NCBI RefSeq assembly: GCF_900107505.1
Contig: NZ_FNQH01000003.1
Span: 1-64,000 of the forward strand
Reading direction: 5' to 3'
DNA from: Trichococcus collinsii
GTDB lineage: Bacteria; Bacillota; Bacilli; Lactobacillales; Aerococcaceae
Length of the DNA stretch: 64,000 bases
Part shown: positions 17,104 through 26,319 of the stretch, in pieces
Position numbering within the stretch: the first letter of the stretch is position 1
Layout of the letters: each line of letters begins with the position of its first letter
Position numbers and translations under genes: made by a program
Notes under the pieces: generated by a model
Told to the model about the DNA's origin: nothing
The model's input: the letters and a program-made list of their open reading frames with translations, nothing else
Database searches by the model: none

Positions 17104-17760
17104 TTAATCTATCAGTGCTCTGCAGTAAGCGGCATCGAGATCCGAAAAATCGGTGACGATGACGGTTGCTAAGGATAGATCCTGCGGCGGAAAGTCGAGA
17201 TTGCGGAAACCGATGCATTTGCACCCGGCCGCATGTGCAGATGCAACCCCATTTCGGGAGTCCTCTATGACGACGCAGTTTTCCGGGTTTGCTTTCAGGT
17301 TTTCTGCAGCATCCAGGAATATATCGGGCGCGGGCTTAGAGTGCGCAACGCTTTCTCCCGAAACAAAATAGCTGAAATATTTTTCGATGTCCAATGCTTT
17401 TACAGCCTTATGGATATCCGTCAAAGGAGAGGAAGAGGCAATCGCTAAAGGAACACCAGCTCCATGCAGGCGTGCAATGAAGGGAATCACACCAGGGATC
17501 GGTTGCAGGCCATCTTCTTCCATCAGACGGTTCCGGATGACGTTCGCCCGTTCAACCAACTCTCCGACCGGAGCATCTAGGTTGAATTCATTTTTCATTG
17601 TTTCCCACATGTACTCATGCGTCGTCCCTTGGTAGCGGAAATGGTATTCAAGCTCGGTGTCCACTCCGAATTCCTTCAATAACATACTTTCGGATCGCAA
17701 AAAGAATGGTTCCGTATCGATGATGACACCATCCATATCAAATAAAACGGCTTCCAACAT
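17104..17760 (-). CDS. HAD-superfamily phosphatase/phosphomutase (subfamily IA)
   Basis: 218 aa. All four HAD motifs are visible: FDMDGVIIDTEP (nucleophile and acid/base Asp), ASSS, SKPAPDIF with the motif III Lys, and VIEDSRNG. A helical cap follows motif I, as in beta-phosphoglucomutase and related sugar-phosphate phosphatases. The substrate cannot be decided; the cap lacks a clear phosphomutase signature. GGAGG lies 7 nt before the ATG. It stands alone between tsaD and the ABC-F gene. Confidence 0.85.
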   Translation of the reverse strand: MLEAVLFDMDGVIIDTEPFFLRSESMLLKEFGVDTELEYHFRYQGTTHEYMWETMKNEFNLDAPVGELVERANVIRNRLMEEDGLQPIPGVIPFIARLHGAGVPLAIASSSPLTDIHKAVKALDIEKYFSYFVSGESVAHSKPAPDIFLDAAENLKANPENCVVIEDSRNGVASAHAAGCKCIGFRNLDFPPQDLSLATVIVTDFSDLDAAYCRALID

Positions 17761-17874
17761 ATACTTACCTCCATATCCATATTATTAGTACTTGATCGAG
17801 CGCGTCTTAACAAAAGTTCAGGTACTGCTCAACTGAAACAGAAAACGTATGAGCCGAAACGGTTATCCGCTTCA

Positions 17875-19830
17875 TTATTCACTAAGTTCCTCAAGCGCCA
17901 TTGTTTGTTCTTCCCAATCTTGCATCAGCTCATCCTGCTGCGCCTGTAGGGTGAGCAATTGCTGGTTGAACTGTTGGACTTTTTCATGATCACCGTAAAC
18001 TTCGGGCTCCGTCAATTGCAGTTCGATTGCAGCGATGGCCTCCTCCACGGTTGCCAATGCATCCTCCAAAGTCTCCACTTGCCGGGCCAGTTTTCTTTCC
18101 AATTTCAGCTTCTCTTTGGAAGAGACGTAATCTCCTTTGGCTTTCGAAAGAGGTTCTACGGAAGTGTTTGTTTCTACAGCGTTTCCAGCCTGCTGCAGAG
18201 CTTCTAGAGCCGCTTCTTGCTGTTTCTTTTCAATATAGTAATCGTAGTCCCCAAGGTATAATTTGCTGCCTTCAGCGGAGAGTTCGACGATGCTTGTCGC
18301 AATCCGGTTTATGAAATAGCGGTCATGGGAAACGAAAAGAAGGGTGCCATCATAATCGATCAAGGCATTTTCAAGCACTTCCTTGCTGTCGATGTCCAAA
18401 TGGTTTGTGGGCTCATCGAGGACCAGAAAGTTCTTTTGATCCAAAGCTAGCTTACAGAGTGAAAGCCTAGCCTTCTCGCCACCACTCAATGCCGGGATCG
18501 TTTTTTCGACATCGGCGCCGGAGAACAGGAAACTTCCCAAGATGCTGCGCACATCTTTTTCGTTCAGCGTAGGGTGAAGATCCCAAATTTCGGCGAGAAC
18601 GCTCTTGTTTTTGGAAAGGTTGCCTAATTCCTGGTCATAATAACCAAGCTCCACATTGGCACCGAGCTGGACTCTGCCTTTCAAAAGCGGAATCTCGGAA
18701 ATGATTGACTTCAGCAAAGTGGACTTGCCGATTCCATTCGGACCGACAATCGCAATCGCTTGCTGTTTGCGGATATCAAGATTGATTGGGTCAGCTAGGA
18801 CCGTATCAGCATAGCCGACTGCGCCGTTTTCAAGGGTCAAGACGACGTTTCCACTCTCTTTTGCGATCTCGAAGGAGAAACGGGCGGAACGTTCATCGCC
18901 TTTTGGTTTGTCCATCCGGTCCATTTTTTCAAGACGTTTACGGCGGCTTTGCGCCATCTTGGTCGTGGAGGCGCGCGCCAGGTTACGGGCAACATAATCC
19001 TCCAATTTGGAGATTTCATCTTGTTGCTTCTCGTAAGCTTTCAATTCCTGTTCCAAGCGGGTGGCTTTCTCGGTCAGATAATAAGAATAGTTCCCTTTGT
19101 AGTGCTGGATCTTGTGGCGGCTGATTTCGTAGACTTCAGTGGCGACTTTGTCCAGGAAATAGCGGTCATGGGAAACAATCAAAAGCGAGCCATTGTAACC
19201 GATTAGATAATTTTCCAGCCAAGCCAGCGTGTCGATGTCCAAATGGTTGGTGGGCTCATCCAAAATGAGCAGATCGTTCTTCTCAAGCAGGATTTTGGCC
19301 AAAGCGAGCCTTGTTTTCTGGCCGCCCGACAATTGGGAAATCGGGCGATTATAATCTTCTTCGTAGAACTGAAACCCGTGCAACACCGAACGGATTTCAG
19401 ATTCATAGCCGTAAGCATTCTTCTCATGCAAGGTATGCTGAAGGTGGTCGTAGCGTTCTAAAGCTTTTTGATACGCCTCTTCGTCTTCGAGCAGATCCGG
19501 ATCCCCCAAAGCGAAAGCGGCTTGCTCAGCCTCTTTGCTCAATTGGATGAGGGGGGCAAAAATGGTCAACATTTCTTGCCAAATTGTATTGGAGGAATCG
19601 ACCGCGCTATGTTGATCCAAATAGCCAATTGTAACTTCCTTGCTCTTGGAAACGGAACCGGCATCCGTGGCTTCAATGCCTGCCAAAATCTTCAGTAGGG
19701 TTGATTTTCCTGCTCCGTTTCGGCCGACGAGCGCAATCCGCGAATGGTCCTGGACGGTAATTTGAATATTATCGAATAAGACGCTCGCCCCAAAAAAGCG
19801 CGCCAAATTTTGTCCTTGTAGTAAAATCAT
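17875..19830 (-). CDS. ABC-F family ATPase (YdiF-like)
   Basis: 651 aa from ATG 19830 (AGAGGA 8 nt upstream; eight extra residues in the longer frame have no ribosome site). Two nucleotide-binding domains in one chain: Walker A GRNGAGKS and GPNGIGKS, signatures LSGGQKTRLALAK and LSGGEKARLSLCK, and Walker B followed by EPTNHLDI twice. There are no membrane segments. The charged linker between the domains and a C-terminal coiled coil match the ribosome-acting ABC-F proteins. It occupies the position of ydiF in the B. subtilis tsaD-rex interval. Confidence 0.92.
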   Translation of the reverse strand: MILLQGQNLARFFGASVLFDNIQITVQDHSRIALVGRNGAGKSTLLKILAGIEATDAGSVSKSKEVTIGYLDQHSAVDSSNTIWQEMLTIFAPLIQLSKEAEQAAFALGDPDLLEDEEAYQKALERYDHLQHTLHEKNAYGYESEIRSVLHGFQFYEEDYNRPISQLSGGQKTRLALAKILLEKNDLLILDEPTNHLDIDTLAWLENYLIGYNGSLLIVSHDRYFLDKVATEVYEISRHKIQHYKGNYSYYLTEKATRLEQELKAYEKQQDEISKLEDYVARNLARASTTKMAQSRRKRLEKMDRMDKPKGDERSARFSFEIAKESGNVVLTLENGAVGYADTVLADPINLDIRKQQAIAIVGPNGIGKSTLLKSIISEIPLLKGRVQLGANVELGYYDQELGNLSKNKSVLAEIWDLHPTLNEKDVRSILGSFLFSGADVEKTIPALSGGEKARLSLCKLALDQKNFLVLDEPTNHLDIDSKEVLENALIDYDGTLLFVSHDRYFINRIATSIVELSAEGSKLYLGDYDYYIEKKQQEAALEALQQAGNAVETNTSVEPLSKAKGDYVSSKEKLKLERKLARQVETLEDALATVEEAIAAIELQLTEPEVYGDHEKVQQFNQQLLTLQAQQDELMQDWEEQTMALEELSE

Positions 19831-20060
19831 ATGTAGTGTCCTCTTTCTAAACAAATACTCGTATTTATCCTTTCTATTTTATCACAGCAAGCACTGATTC
19901 GATAGGGACAAGCAGAGTTATTGCTATATTCACGTATTTGTGCATGTGAAATTTATTAATGGCCCCGCTTACAATTAGTATTGTATTTCACATATTGTTC
20001 AAAAAAGGCTTCACAATCAAGTCCGGTTTCGAACAAATTAGTAGATTTTTCACAATCAGA

Positions 20061-20069
20061 TGCTATAAT
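20061..20069 (+). promoter_or_regulatory. Extended -10 promoter of rex
   Basis: TGCTATAAT lies 110 bp before the rex start; the -35 region is weak. A TTTTTCACAATC stretch just upstream resembles one half of a Rex site (TTCACAA), but no full palindrome is present. Confidence 0.5.
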
Positions 20070-20091
20070 AGTCAATATGAAATGAAAGCTT

Positions 20092-20135
20092 AAGTATGTG
20101 AACATACTTTTTAAAGTTTGTGCATTCGGACAAAC
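20092..20135. repeat. Two palindromes in the rex 5' leader
   Basis: AAGTATGT (20092-20099) and ACATACTT (20102-20109) form a perfect 18-bp palindrome with a 2-nt centre. GTTTGT (20116-20121) and ACAAAC (20130-20135) form a second inverted pair. Both lie between the inferred promoter and the rex ATG. The first suits a dimeric protein site better than an RNA hairpin, because a 2-nt loop cannot close. Confidence 0.55.
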
Positions 20136-20178
20136 AATATGAGGTACTAAATGAACGAGGAAAGAAGAGGAGAAAATA

Positions 20179-20811
20179 ATGTCGACGAATGATATTCCAA
20201 AAGCTACGGCAAGGAGGTTGCCGATTTACCATCGCTACTTGCGCTTTTTGCATAACGCTGGTAAAAAACGTGTTTCATCTACTGAATTGAGTGAAGCAGT
20301 AAAAGTGGACAGTGCTACTATCCGTAGGGATTTCTCATATTTTGGCGCACTAGGTAAAAGAGGATACGGCTATGATGTCGAGTATTTGTTGGATTTCTTC
20401 AGCAAAACCTTGAACCAAGACCGTTTGACTAACGTGGCTTTGATTGGTGTGGGTAATTTGGGTCATGCCTTGTTGAACTACAACTTCCATGTAAGCAATA
20501 ATGTGCGCATCAGTGCGGCATTTGATGTCAATGAAGGCATCGTCGGAAAAATTCTTAGCGGCGTGCCCGTTTACCCGATGACAGATATGGTTGAGCAATT
20601 GCGCATTCAGCAGATTGATGTAGCCATTTTGACCGTTCCTCAGGAAGTAGCGCAAGATGCCACTAACCGATTGACCGAAGCGGGTGTTCGCGGGATCATG
20701 AACTTTACCCCGATCCGTCTTTCCGTTCCAGAAAATGTCCGCGTTCAGAATGTGGACTTGACGAATGAATTGCAGACATTGATCTATTTCTTGGACAATG
20801 ATATCGGCTGA
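20179..20811 (+). CDS. rex: Redox-sensing transcriptional repressor Rex
   Basis: 210 aa, usual length. The N-terminal winged helix (residues about 5-80) contains [34 protein letters not shown], characteristic of Rex. The Rossmann NADH-binding motif GVGNLGHAL is at residues 90-97. Rex represses fermentation and anaerobic genes at low NADH/NAD and releases DNA when NADH rises. GGAG precedes the ATG. It sits between the ABC-F gene and ydiK/ydiL as in Bacillus. Confidence 0.95.
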   Translation: MSTNDIPKATARRLPIYHRYLRFLHNAGKKRVSSTELSEAVKVDSATIRRDFSYFGALGKRGYGYDVEYLLDFFSKTLNQDRLTNVALIGVGNLGHALLNYNFHVSNNVRISAAFDVNEGIVGKILSGVPVYPMTDMVEQLRIQQIDVAILTVPQEVAQDATNRLTEAGVRGIMNFTPIRLSVPENVRVQNVDLTNELQTLIYFLDNDIG

Positions 20812-20842
20812 GCAAAGTCGACAGCCAAGTAGAAGAAAACGC

Positions 20843-20879
20843 AAAAAGAAGGATGAGGCTGCCTCATCCTTCTTTTTTT
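20843..20879 (+). terminator. Terminator after rex
   Basis: Stem AAAAAGAAGGATGAG with its full complement and a 5-nt loop, ending in seven or more Ts. It is symmetrical enough to serve the opposing ydiK transcript as well. Confidence 0.9.
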
Positions 20880-20882
20880 ATG

Positions 20883-20902
20883 GCTGAACGAACCCGTTCA
20901 GC
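20883..20902. repeat. Short hairpin shared with the secA upstream region
   Basis: GCTGAACG/CGTTCAGC hairpin. A 26-bp stretch starting at 20882 recurs at 44195-44220 with one difference. The other copy forms one arm of a larger structured repeat. Confidence 0.6.
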
Positions 20903-20907
20903 TTTTC

Positions 20908-21114
20908 CTAGTTTTTATCGATACTGTTTTTGATTTTCAAGTAAGCATTGAACATGCGTACGCCTTTGACAACATCACTTGTTGCGAAAAGCACGCTGAT
21001 AATGGCCATGAATCCCCAGCCTGCAGTATTCACGGCATCGACTGCCAGCGAGATGAAGAGGACGGCGAAAACGAATCGGATAATTATTTGAATTAATAGA
21101 TTTTTTAAAGTCAT
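20908..21114 (-). CDS. ydiK: DUF4305 membrane protein YdiK-like
   Basis: 68 aa with two hydrophobic segments (about residues 10-26 and 32-46) and a GWGFMAIISVLFATSDVVKGVRMF core, the layout of the small YdiK/DUF4305 proteins. No catalytic residues are evident and function is unknown. AAAGGA precedes the ATG. It is 41 bp downstream of the CPBP gene on the same strand, which matches the ydiK-ydiL neighbourhood in Bacillus but in a divergent arrangement relative to groES. Confidence 0.75.
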   Translation of the reverse strand: MTLKNLLIQIIIRFVFAVLFISLAVDAVNTAGWGFMAIISVLFATSDVVKGVRMFNAYLKIKNSIDKN

Positions 21115-21155
21115 GTTATTCCTTTCTTCTTCCTAAATAGCGGGCTTCACGTGTC

Positions 21156-21833
21156 TTACGAAATGAGTTGGGACAGAATCGGCAAGGCTGACACGGCATT
21201 CATCAACGCATGGGCTATCATCGGAGTCGCTATGTTTCTTGTCCTGTAATAAATGAAAGAGAACCATAGTCCCAGTGAGCCGTAAACTAAATAGTGCCCA
21301 TCATTATGCGCAATCGCAAAAAGCAAAGCGCTGATAGTGGCCGCGCCGACTATCCCGATTGCGTCAACCAGATGTGTGACAATCGCTTTACGGAATACAA
21401 ATTCCTCCATCACAGGTGCAAAGATGATGATGTTAAAAATAAAGAATGGGTAGCGGTTTGTCAAATCCAGCAACACTTCCGTATTTTCAGAAACGACTGG
21501 CATCTTGAACAAAAGATACTCCACATTCATTGCGACGATCTGAATCAAGACAGCTCCCATGAAACCGAAGAATCCGTTTGTGAGCGTCTTTCCGATTGGG
21601 GGAGCCGGTTGATCCGTAAGACTGTTTTGTGGTGTCCATTTTTTTCTGCTATTCCATGCTACCATAAGGACAGTTCCTAGGAAAGCAAAGAATAACGAGA
21701 GATTCATGGCGGCTGCAATGCGATCTGCCTCCGGAATGAATAAAAGCATTAAGATCGGCAGAAACTGAGAAGCGAGATAGATGAGGATGATCTGTATGGC
21801 TAACGTTAACCTTGAACGTATTTTTTTATTCAT
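21156..21833 (-). CDS. ydiL: CPBP-family intramembrane metalloprotease (YdiL-like)
   Basis: 225 aa with several hydrophobic segments. The three Abi/CPBP catalytic motifs are intact: EEFVFRKAI (EExxxR), FAIAHN (FxxxH) and HALMN (HxxxN). These are Rce1-like membrane proteases; in lactic acid bacteria some confer self-immunity to bacteriocins, others process membrane proteins. No bacteriocin gene is nearby, so a housekeeping role like that of B. subtilis YdiL is more likely. AAAGG lies about 10 nt before the ATG. Confidence 0.85.
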   Translation of the reverse strand: MNKKIRSRLTLAIQIILIYLASQFLPILMLLFIPEADRIAAAMNLSLFFAFLGTVLMVAWNSRKKWTPQNSLTDQPAPPIGKTLTNGFFGFMGAVLIQIVAMNVEYLLFKMPVVSENTEVLLDLTNRYPFFIFNIIIFAPVMEEFVFRKAIVTHLVDAIGIVGAATISALLFAIAHNDGHYLVYGSLGLWFSFIYYRTRNIATPMIAHALMNAVSALPILSQLIS

Positions 21834-21933
21834 ATTAATAGTACCTTTCTGAGAAAACTGACGTTTTTGCGCTTGATAAATAGTATATCACAGTAGCGCT
21901 CAAAAATAGAATTGGAAAAAATCGGCTTCCCTC

Positions 21934-21962
21934 TTGCAAATTAATTGGAGATTGATTAATAT
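21934..21962 (+). promoter_or_regulatory. Promoter of groESL
   Basis: TTGCAA (21934-21939) and TAATAT (21957-21962) with a 17-bp spacer, immediately upstream of the CIRCE element. Confidence 0.75.
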
Positions 21963-21973
21963 AGAAATGTAAC

Positions 21974-22000
21974 TTAGCACTCTGAGTTGATGAGTGCTAA
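21974..22000 (+). promoter_or_regulatory. CIRCE element (HrcA operator)
   Basis: Perfect TTAGCACTC-N9-GAGTGCTAA, the classical binding site of the heat-shock repressor HrcA. Located between the promoter and the groES ribosome site. Confidence 0.98.
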
Positions 22001-22026
22001 AATGATATTATTTTGGAGGGATCATC

Positions 22027-22311
22027 TTGTTAAAACCATTAGGAAACCGTGTTATTGTAGAAGTTGCCAAAGAAGAAGAAAAATCTATAGGCGGCATCGT
22101 TTTACCGTCATCCGCTAAAGAAAAATCCCAAACAGGTACCGTTATTGCTGTTGGGACAGGTCTCGTGACAGATAACGGCGTAACAATCGAAATGACCGTT
22201 AAGGCTGGAGATACTGTTCTTTTTGAAAAATATGCAGGTACAGAAGTCAAATATGCGGGAACAGAATACTTAGTGATCAAAGAAAGCGACATCGTAGCAA
22301 TCCTGGACTAA
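22027..22311 (+). CDS. groES: Co-chaperonin GroES
   Basis: 94 aa, family length. [32 protein letters not shown] and the mobile loop are typical, as is the C-terminal [13 protein letters not shown]. The start is TTG with GGAGGG upstream, an unusual start for this gene but no other in-frame start fits. It forms the heptameric lid of GroEL. groEL follows after 28 bp. Confidence 0.97.
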   Translation: MLKPLGNRVIVEVAKEEEKSIGGIVLPSSAKEKSQTGTVIAVGTGLVTDNGVTIEMTVKAGDTVLFEKYAGTEVKYAGTEYLVIKESDIVAILD

Positions 22312-22339
22312 AAATATAATTCATGAGGTGAATCGATAA

Positions 22340-23953
<1,614 letters not shown>

Positions 23954-23954
23954 T

Positions 23955-24080
23955 CAGGATACGATGAATCCCACTCTAGAAATCGAGCACTAAGAGGAAA
24001 TCCCCACCACGACCCGGTTTTGGTCGAGGTGGGGATTTCAGCTTAGGCGGAGATTTCTGGGATTCAGAGTTCGACTAAAA
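23955..24080 (+). repeat. Structured tandem repeat unit 1 (downstream of groEL)
   Basis: 126 nt. Four nested helices: P1 GAATCCC (23966-23972) with GGGATTC (24059-24065); P2 AGAAATC (23978-23984) with GATTTCT (24052-24058); P3 CTAAG (23990-23994) with CTTAG (24042-24046); P4 AAATCCCCACC (23998-24008) with its complement at 24028-24038, capped by CGACC/GGTCG. Flanks CAGGATACGATGA and CAGAGTTC-ACTA recur in the other units. No ORF. Confidence 0.85.
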
Positions 24081-24201
24081 CAGGATGTGATGATTCGCGT
24101 TTAGATACCCGGACGTTGGAGCACCCAGCGAAGTGAACCTCTTTTGTTCACTACGCTGGGTGTGAAACGGGATGGGTATCTGCGAATCAGAACTCAACTA
24201 T
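24081..24201 (+). repeat. Structured tandem repeat unit 2
   Basis: 121 nt with the same fold and different stem sequences: P1 GATTCGC (24092-24098) with GCGAATC (24182-24188); P2 AGATACCC (24103-24110) with GGGTATCT (24174-24181); P3 CGTT (24114-24117) with AACG (24166-24169); P4 CACCCAGCG (24122-24130) with CGCTGGGTG (24154-24162), continued by AGTGAAC/GTTCACT. Every helix differs from unit 1 yet remains paired. Confidence 0.85.
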
Positions 24202-24324
24202 CAGGATACGATGAATTGCGTTTAGAGGGTGAGCACTAAGAGGATAACCACAAAGCGGACGTTTTTTGTCCGTGTGTGGTTATCAGCTTAGGCGGAACCC
24301 TCTGCAATTCAGAGTTCAACTATA
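24202..24324 (+). repeat. Structured tandem repeat unit 3
   Basis: About 123 nt. P1 GAATTGC (24213-24219) with GCAATTC (24304-24310); P2 AGAGGGT (24224-24230) with ACCCTCT (24297-24303); P3 CTAAG (24236-24240) with CTTAG (24287-24291), as in unit 1; P4 ATAACCACA (24244-24252) with TGTGGTTAT (24275-24283), capped by CGGAC/GTCCG. The linkers GAGCACTAAGAGGA and CAGCTTAGGCGGA are shared with unit 1 nearly unchanged. Confidence 0.85.
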
Positions 24325-24377
24325 AAAGTGTGTGATGAATCCTAAGCTCAAACTCCAGGATTCAGAACCGTTCTAAA
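24325..24377 (+). repeat. Structured tandem repeat unit 4 (truncated)
   Basis: Only the outer helix is left: GAATCCT (24337-24343) with AGGATTC (24357-24363) around a 13-nt loop. Flanks GTGTGATGA and CAGAACCGTTCTA match the unit boundaries. P2 to P4 are missing. A further AAGGATGCAATG at 24376-24387 resembles the start of yet another unit. Confidence 0.7.
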
Positions 24378-24421
24378 AGGATGCAATGTTTACGCAAGCA
24401 AATCTTTACAACCTCCAAATA

Positions 24422-24459
24422 GGGCTGACCGACATAATTTTGTTGGTCAGCCTAATTTT
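24422..24459 (+). terminator. Terminator beyond the repeat units
   Basis: GGCTGACC (24423-24430) and GGTCAGCC (24445-24452), extended by partly pairing flanks, followed by TAATTTTTT. It is the first clear intrinsic terminator after groEL, so the repeat units probably lie inside the groESL transcript or in a transcript of their own. Confidence 0.8.
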
Positions 24460-24586
24460 TTGCCTTCTGTCCTGGAAAAGCACCAATATATGCTCTGAAA
24501 ACAAAAAAATTTCCCTTATTAAAAGCTGTTACATCAAGGCTTTTGAATGGTTATGGATGAAAGTTAATGTTTTTGGAGGAAAATGA

Positions 24587-24615
24587 TTGCTTTATTCCCG
24601 TGTGGGTGGTATATT
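24587..24615 (+). promoter_or_regulatory. Promoter of the fruRKA operon
   Basis: TTGCTT (24587-24592), 17-bp spacer, TATATT (24610-24615), 22 bp before the fruR start. Confidence 0.65.
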
Positions 24616-24637
24616 TTTGTTCGAGAGGTGATAGAAA

Positions 24638-25387
24638 GTGCTTACAGAAGAACGGCATAAAATCATTCTAGACACTTTAGCCAAAGATAATATCGTAAAA
24701 CTGCAGGACCTTGTCGATGAGACAGGTAGTTCTGAATCCACGATCAGACGGGATTTGAGCACTCTTGAAGAAGCCGGATTCCTGATCCGCGTCCATGGCG
24801 GGGCAAAGAGAAACTACAGTGTTTCCGCTGAAGACAGGATGGAAGACAAAACGTCCAAAAACGTTCGGGATAAACAACGGATTGCCGAAAAAGCCGCTCA
24901 ATTAGTGAGTGATCAAGACATCATCTTTTTGGATGCCGGATCGACCACCTATGAGATGATTCCTTTCTTAAAAGGCAAAAGCATTCTGGTCGTCACAAAT
25001 GGGGTGCCGCATGCCAGTTTATTATCGGATATGCAAATCGAGACGATCCTTATCGGCGGCAAAATCAAGATGGAGACAAAAGCAGTCATCGGACCGGTCA
25101 GCCAAATGCAAATGAGAAATTACCGTTTCAGCAAAGCTTTTCTGGGCATCAACGGCATTGATAAGCAGTACGGCTTCACGACACCGGACACCGAAGAAGC
25201 GGCCATCAAACGCATAGCCATCGAAAATGCGGCACAAAGCTATGTCGTAGCGGATGCTTCGAAATTCAAACAAGTCAGCTTCGTGAAAGTCTGCGATATT
25301 GAGGATTGCGGTATCATCAGTTGCAATGTCCCGTCGGAAATCAAACGTAACCTGAAAGACAGTACAACTATTTGGGAGGCTGAATAA
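24638..25387 (+). CDS. fruR: DeoR-family regulator of fructose utilisation
   Basis: 249 aa, GTG start with GAGG about 8 nt upstream. The N-terminal DeoR helix-turn-helix ERHKIILDTLAKDNIVKLQDLV...SESTIRRDLSTLEEAG is followed by the sugar-phosphate-sensing domain with DAGSTTYEMI and LGINGID. In this family fructose-1-phosphate is the usual effector. It is the first gene of fruR-fruK-fruA, overlapping fruK by one base, so it likely controls its own operon. Confidence 0.92.
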   Translation: MLTEERHKIILDTLAKDNIVKLQDLVDETGSSESTIRRDLSTLEEAGFLIRVHGGAKRNYSVSAEDRMEDKTSKNVRDKQRIAEKAAQLVSDQDIIFLDAGSTTYEMIPFLKGKSILVVTNGVPHASLLSDMQIETILIGGKIKMETKAVIGPVSQMQMRNYRFSKAFLGINGIDKQYGFTTPDTEEAAIKRIAIENAAQSYVVADASKFKQVSFVKVCDIEDCGIISCNVPSEIKRNLKDSTTIWEAE

Positions 25388-26301
25388 TGATATATACAGT
25401 AACATTAAATCCATCCATCGATTACATCGTCCATTTACCCGCTATTGAGTTGGGTGAAGTGAACCGTATCCAACAGGATTTCAAACTGCCGGGTGGCAAA
25501 GGCATCAACGTTTCCCGCATCTTGAATGAACTGGAAGTGGAAAATACCGCTTTAGGGTTCCTTGGCGGTTTCACTGGAAAATACATCGAAGACTGGTTGG
25601 AAGCGGAAAAAAGCAAAACACACTTCACGCATGTGGATGAAGCGACCCGCATCAATGTCAAAATCAAGTCAGGGATGGAGACGGAAATGAACGGCCCAGG
25701 TCCGAATATCGAGCCTGCAGTCGCCGAAGAATTCCTGAAACAATTCGATGCGCTTGATCCGGAAAACGATATCGTAGTCTTGGCGGGAAGCAAACCTACA
25801 AGCTTGCCGGATGATTATTATCAGACCATCATCCGCAGACTGACGGACAAAGGTGTACCGTTCCTGATCGATACGACTGGGGAAGAATTAAAAAATGCGT
25901 TGCCTTACCACCCGTTATTGGTAAAACCGAACCACCACGAGTTGGCTGAATTGTTCGATACTACTTTCGAAACGGATGAGGACATCTTGCCATACGGGAA
26001 GAAGCTGCTTGAAGCTGGAGCGCAATACGCGATCATCTCGATGGCCGCTAAAGGAGCGATCCTTTTCACTCCGGAAGGTGTTTACCATGGAACAGTACCG
26101 AAAGGTGTACTTAAAAATTCAGTCGGTTCCGGAGATTCAATGATCGCCGGATTTGTTGGGACATACATGAAGACGCACGACCCGTTGGAAGCATTCAAAG
26201 TCAGTATCGCTTGCGGAAGCGCGACCGCTTTTGCCGACGATTTAGCCAAACGCGAAGAAATTGATGCTCTAGTCAAACAAGTCACTATCAGTCAGCTATA
26301 G
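25387..26301 (+). CDS. fruK: 1-Phosphofructokinase
   Basis: 304 aa PfkB-family sugar kinase. MIYTVTLNPSIDYIVHL at the N-terminus, the first signature region GGKGINVSRILNEL and the second signature SVGSGDSMIAGF carrying the catalytic Asp are present. It turns fructose-1-phosphate, the product of the PTS transporter encoded next, into fructose-1,6-bisphosphate. Its start shares a base with the fruR stop, indicating translational coupling. Confidence 0.94.
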   Translation: MIYTVTLNPSIDYIVHLPAIELGEVNRIQQDFKLPGGKGINVSRILNELEVENTALGFLGGFTGKYIEDWLEAEKSKTHFTHVDEATRINVKIKSGMETEMNGPGPNIEPAVAEEFLKQFDALDPENDIVVLAGSKPTSLPDDYYQTIIRRLTDKGVPFLIDTTGEELKNALPYHPLLVKPNHHELAELFDTTFETDEDILPYGKKLLEAGAQYAIISMAAKGAILFTPEGVYHGTVPKGVLKNSVGSGDSMIAGFVGTYMKTHDPLEAFKVSIACGSATAFADDLAKREEIDALVKQVTISQL

Positions 26302-26319
26302 GGAGGAGAACTTATTAAT

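Noticed and set aside
19940-20060. Rex operator upstream of rex
   Set aside because: Several TTCACA half-sites occur, but no pair with the correct spacing and symmetry.
23955-24377. CRISPR array
   Set aside because: The units are long, internally palindromic and adjoining, without unique spacers between short constant repeats; no cas genes are near.
24386-24586. 66-aa ORF after the structured repeats
   Set aside because: It contains the terminator hairpin at 24422-24459 and no known pattern. The AAGGA before its ATG is part of the repeat boundary sequence.
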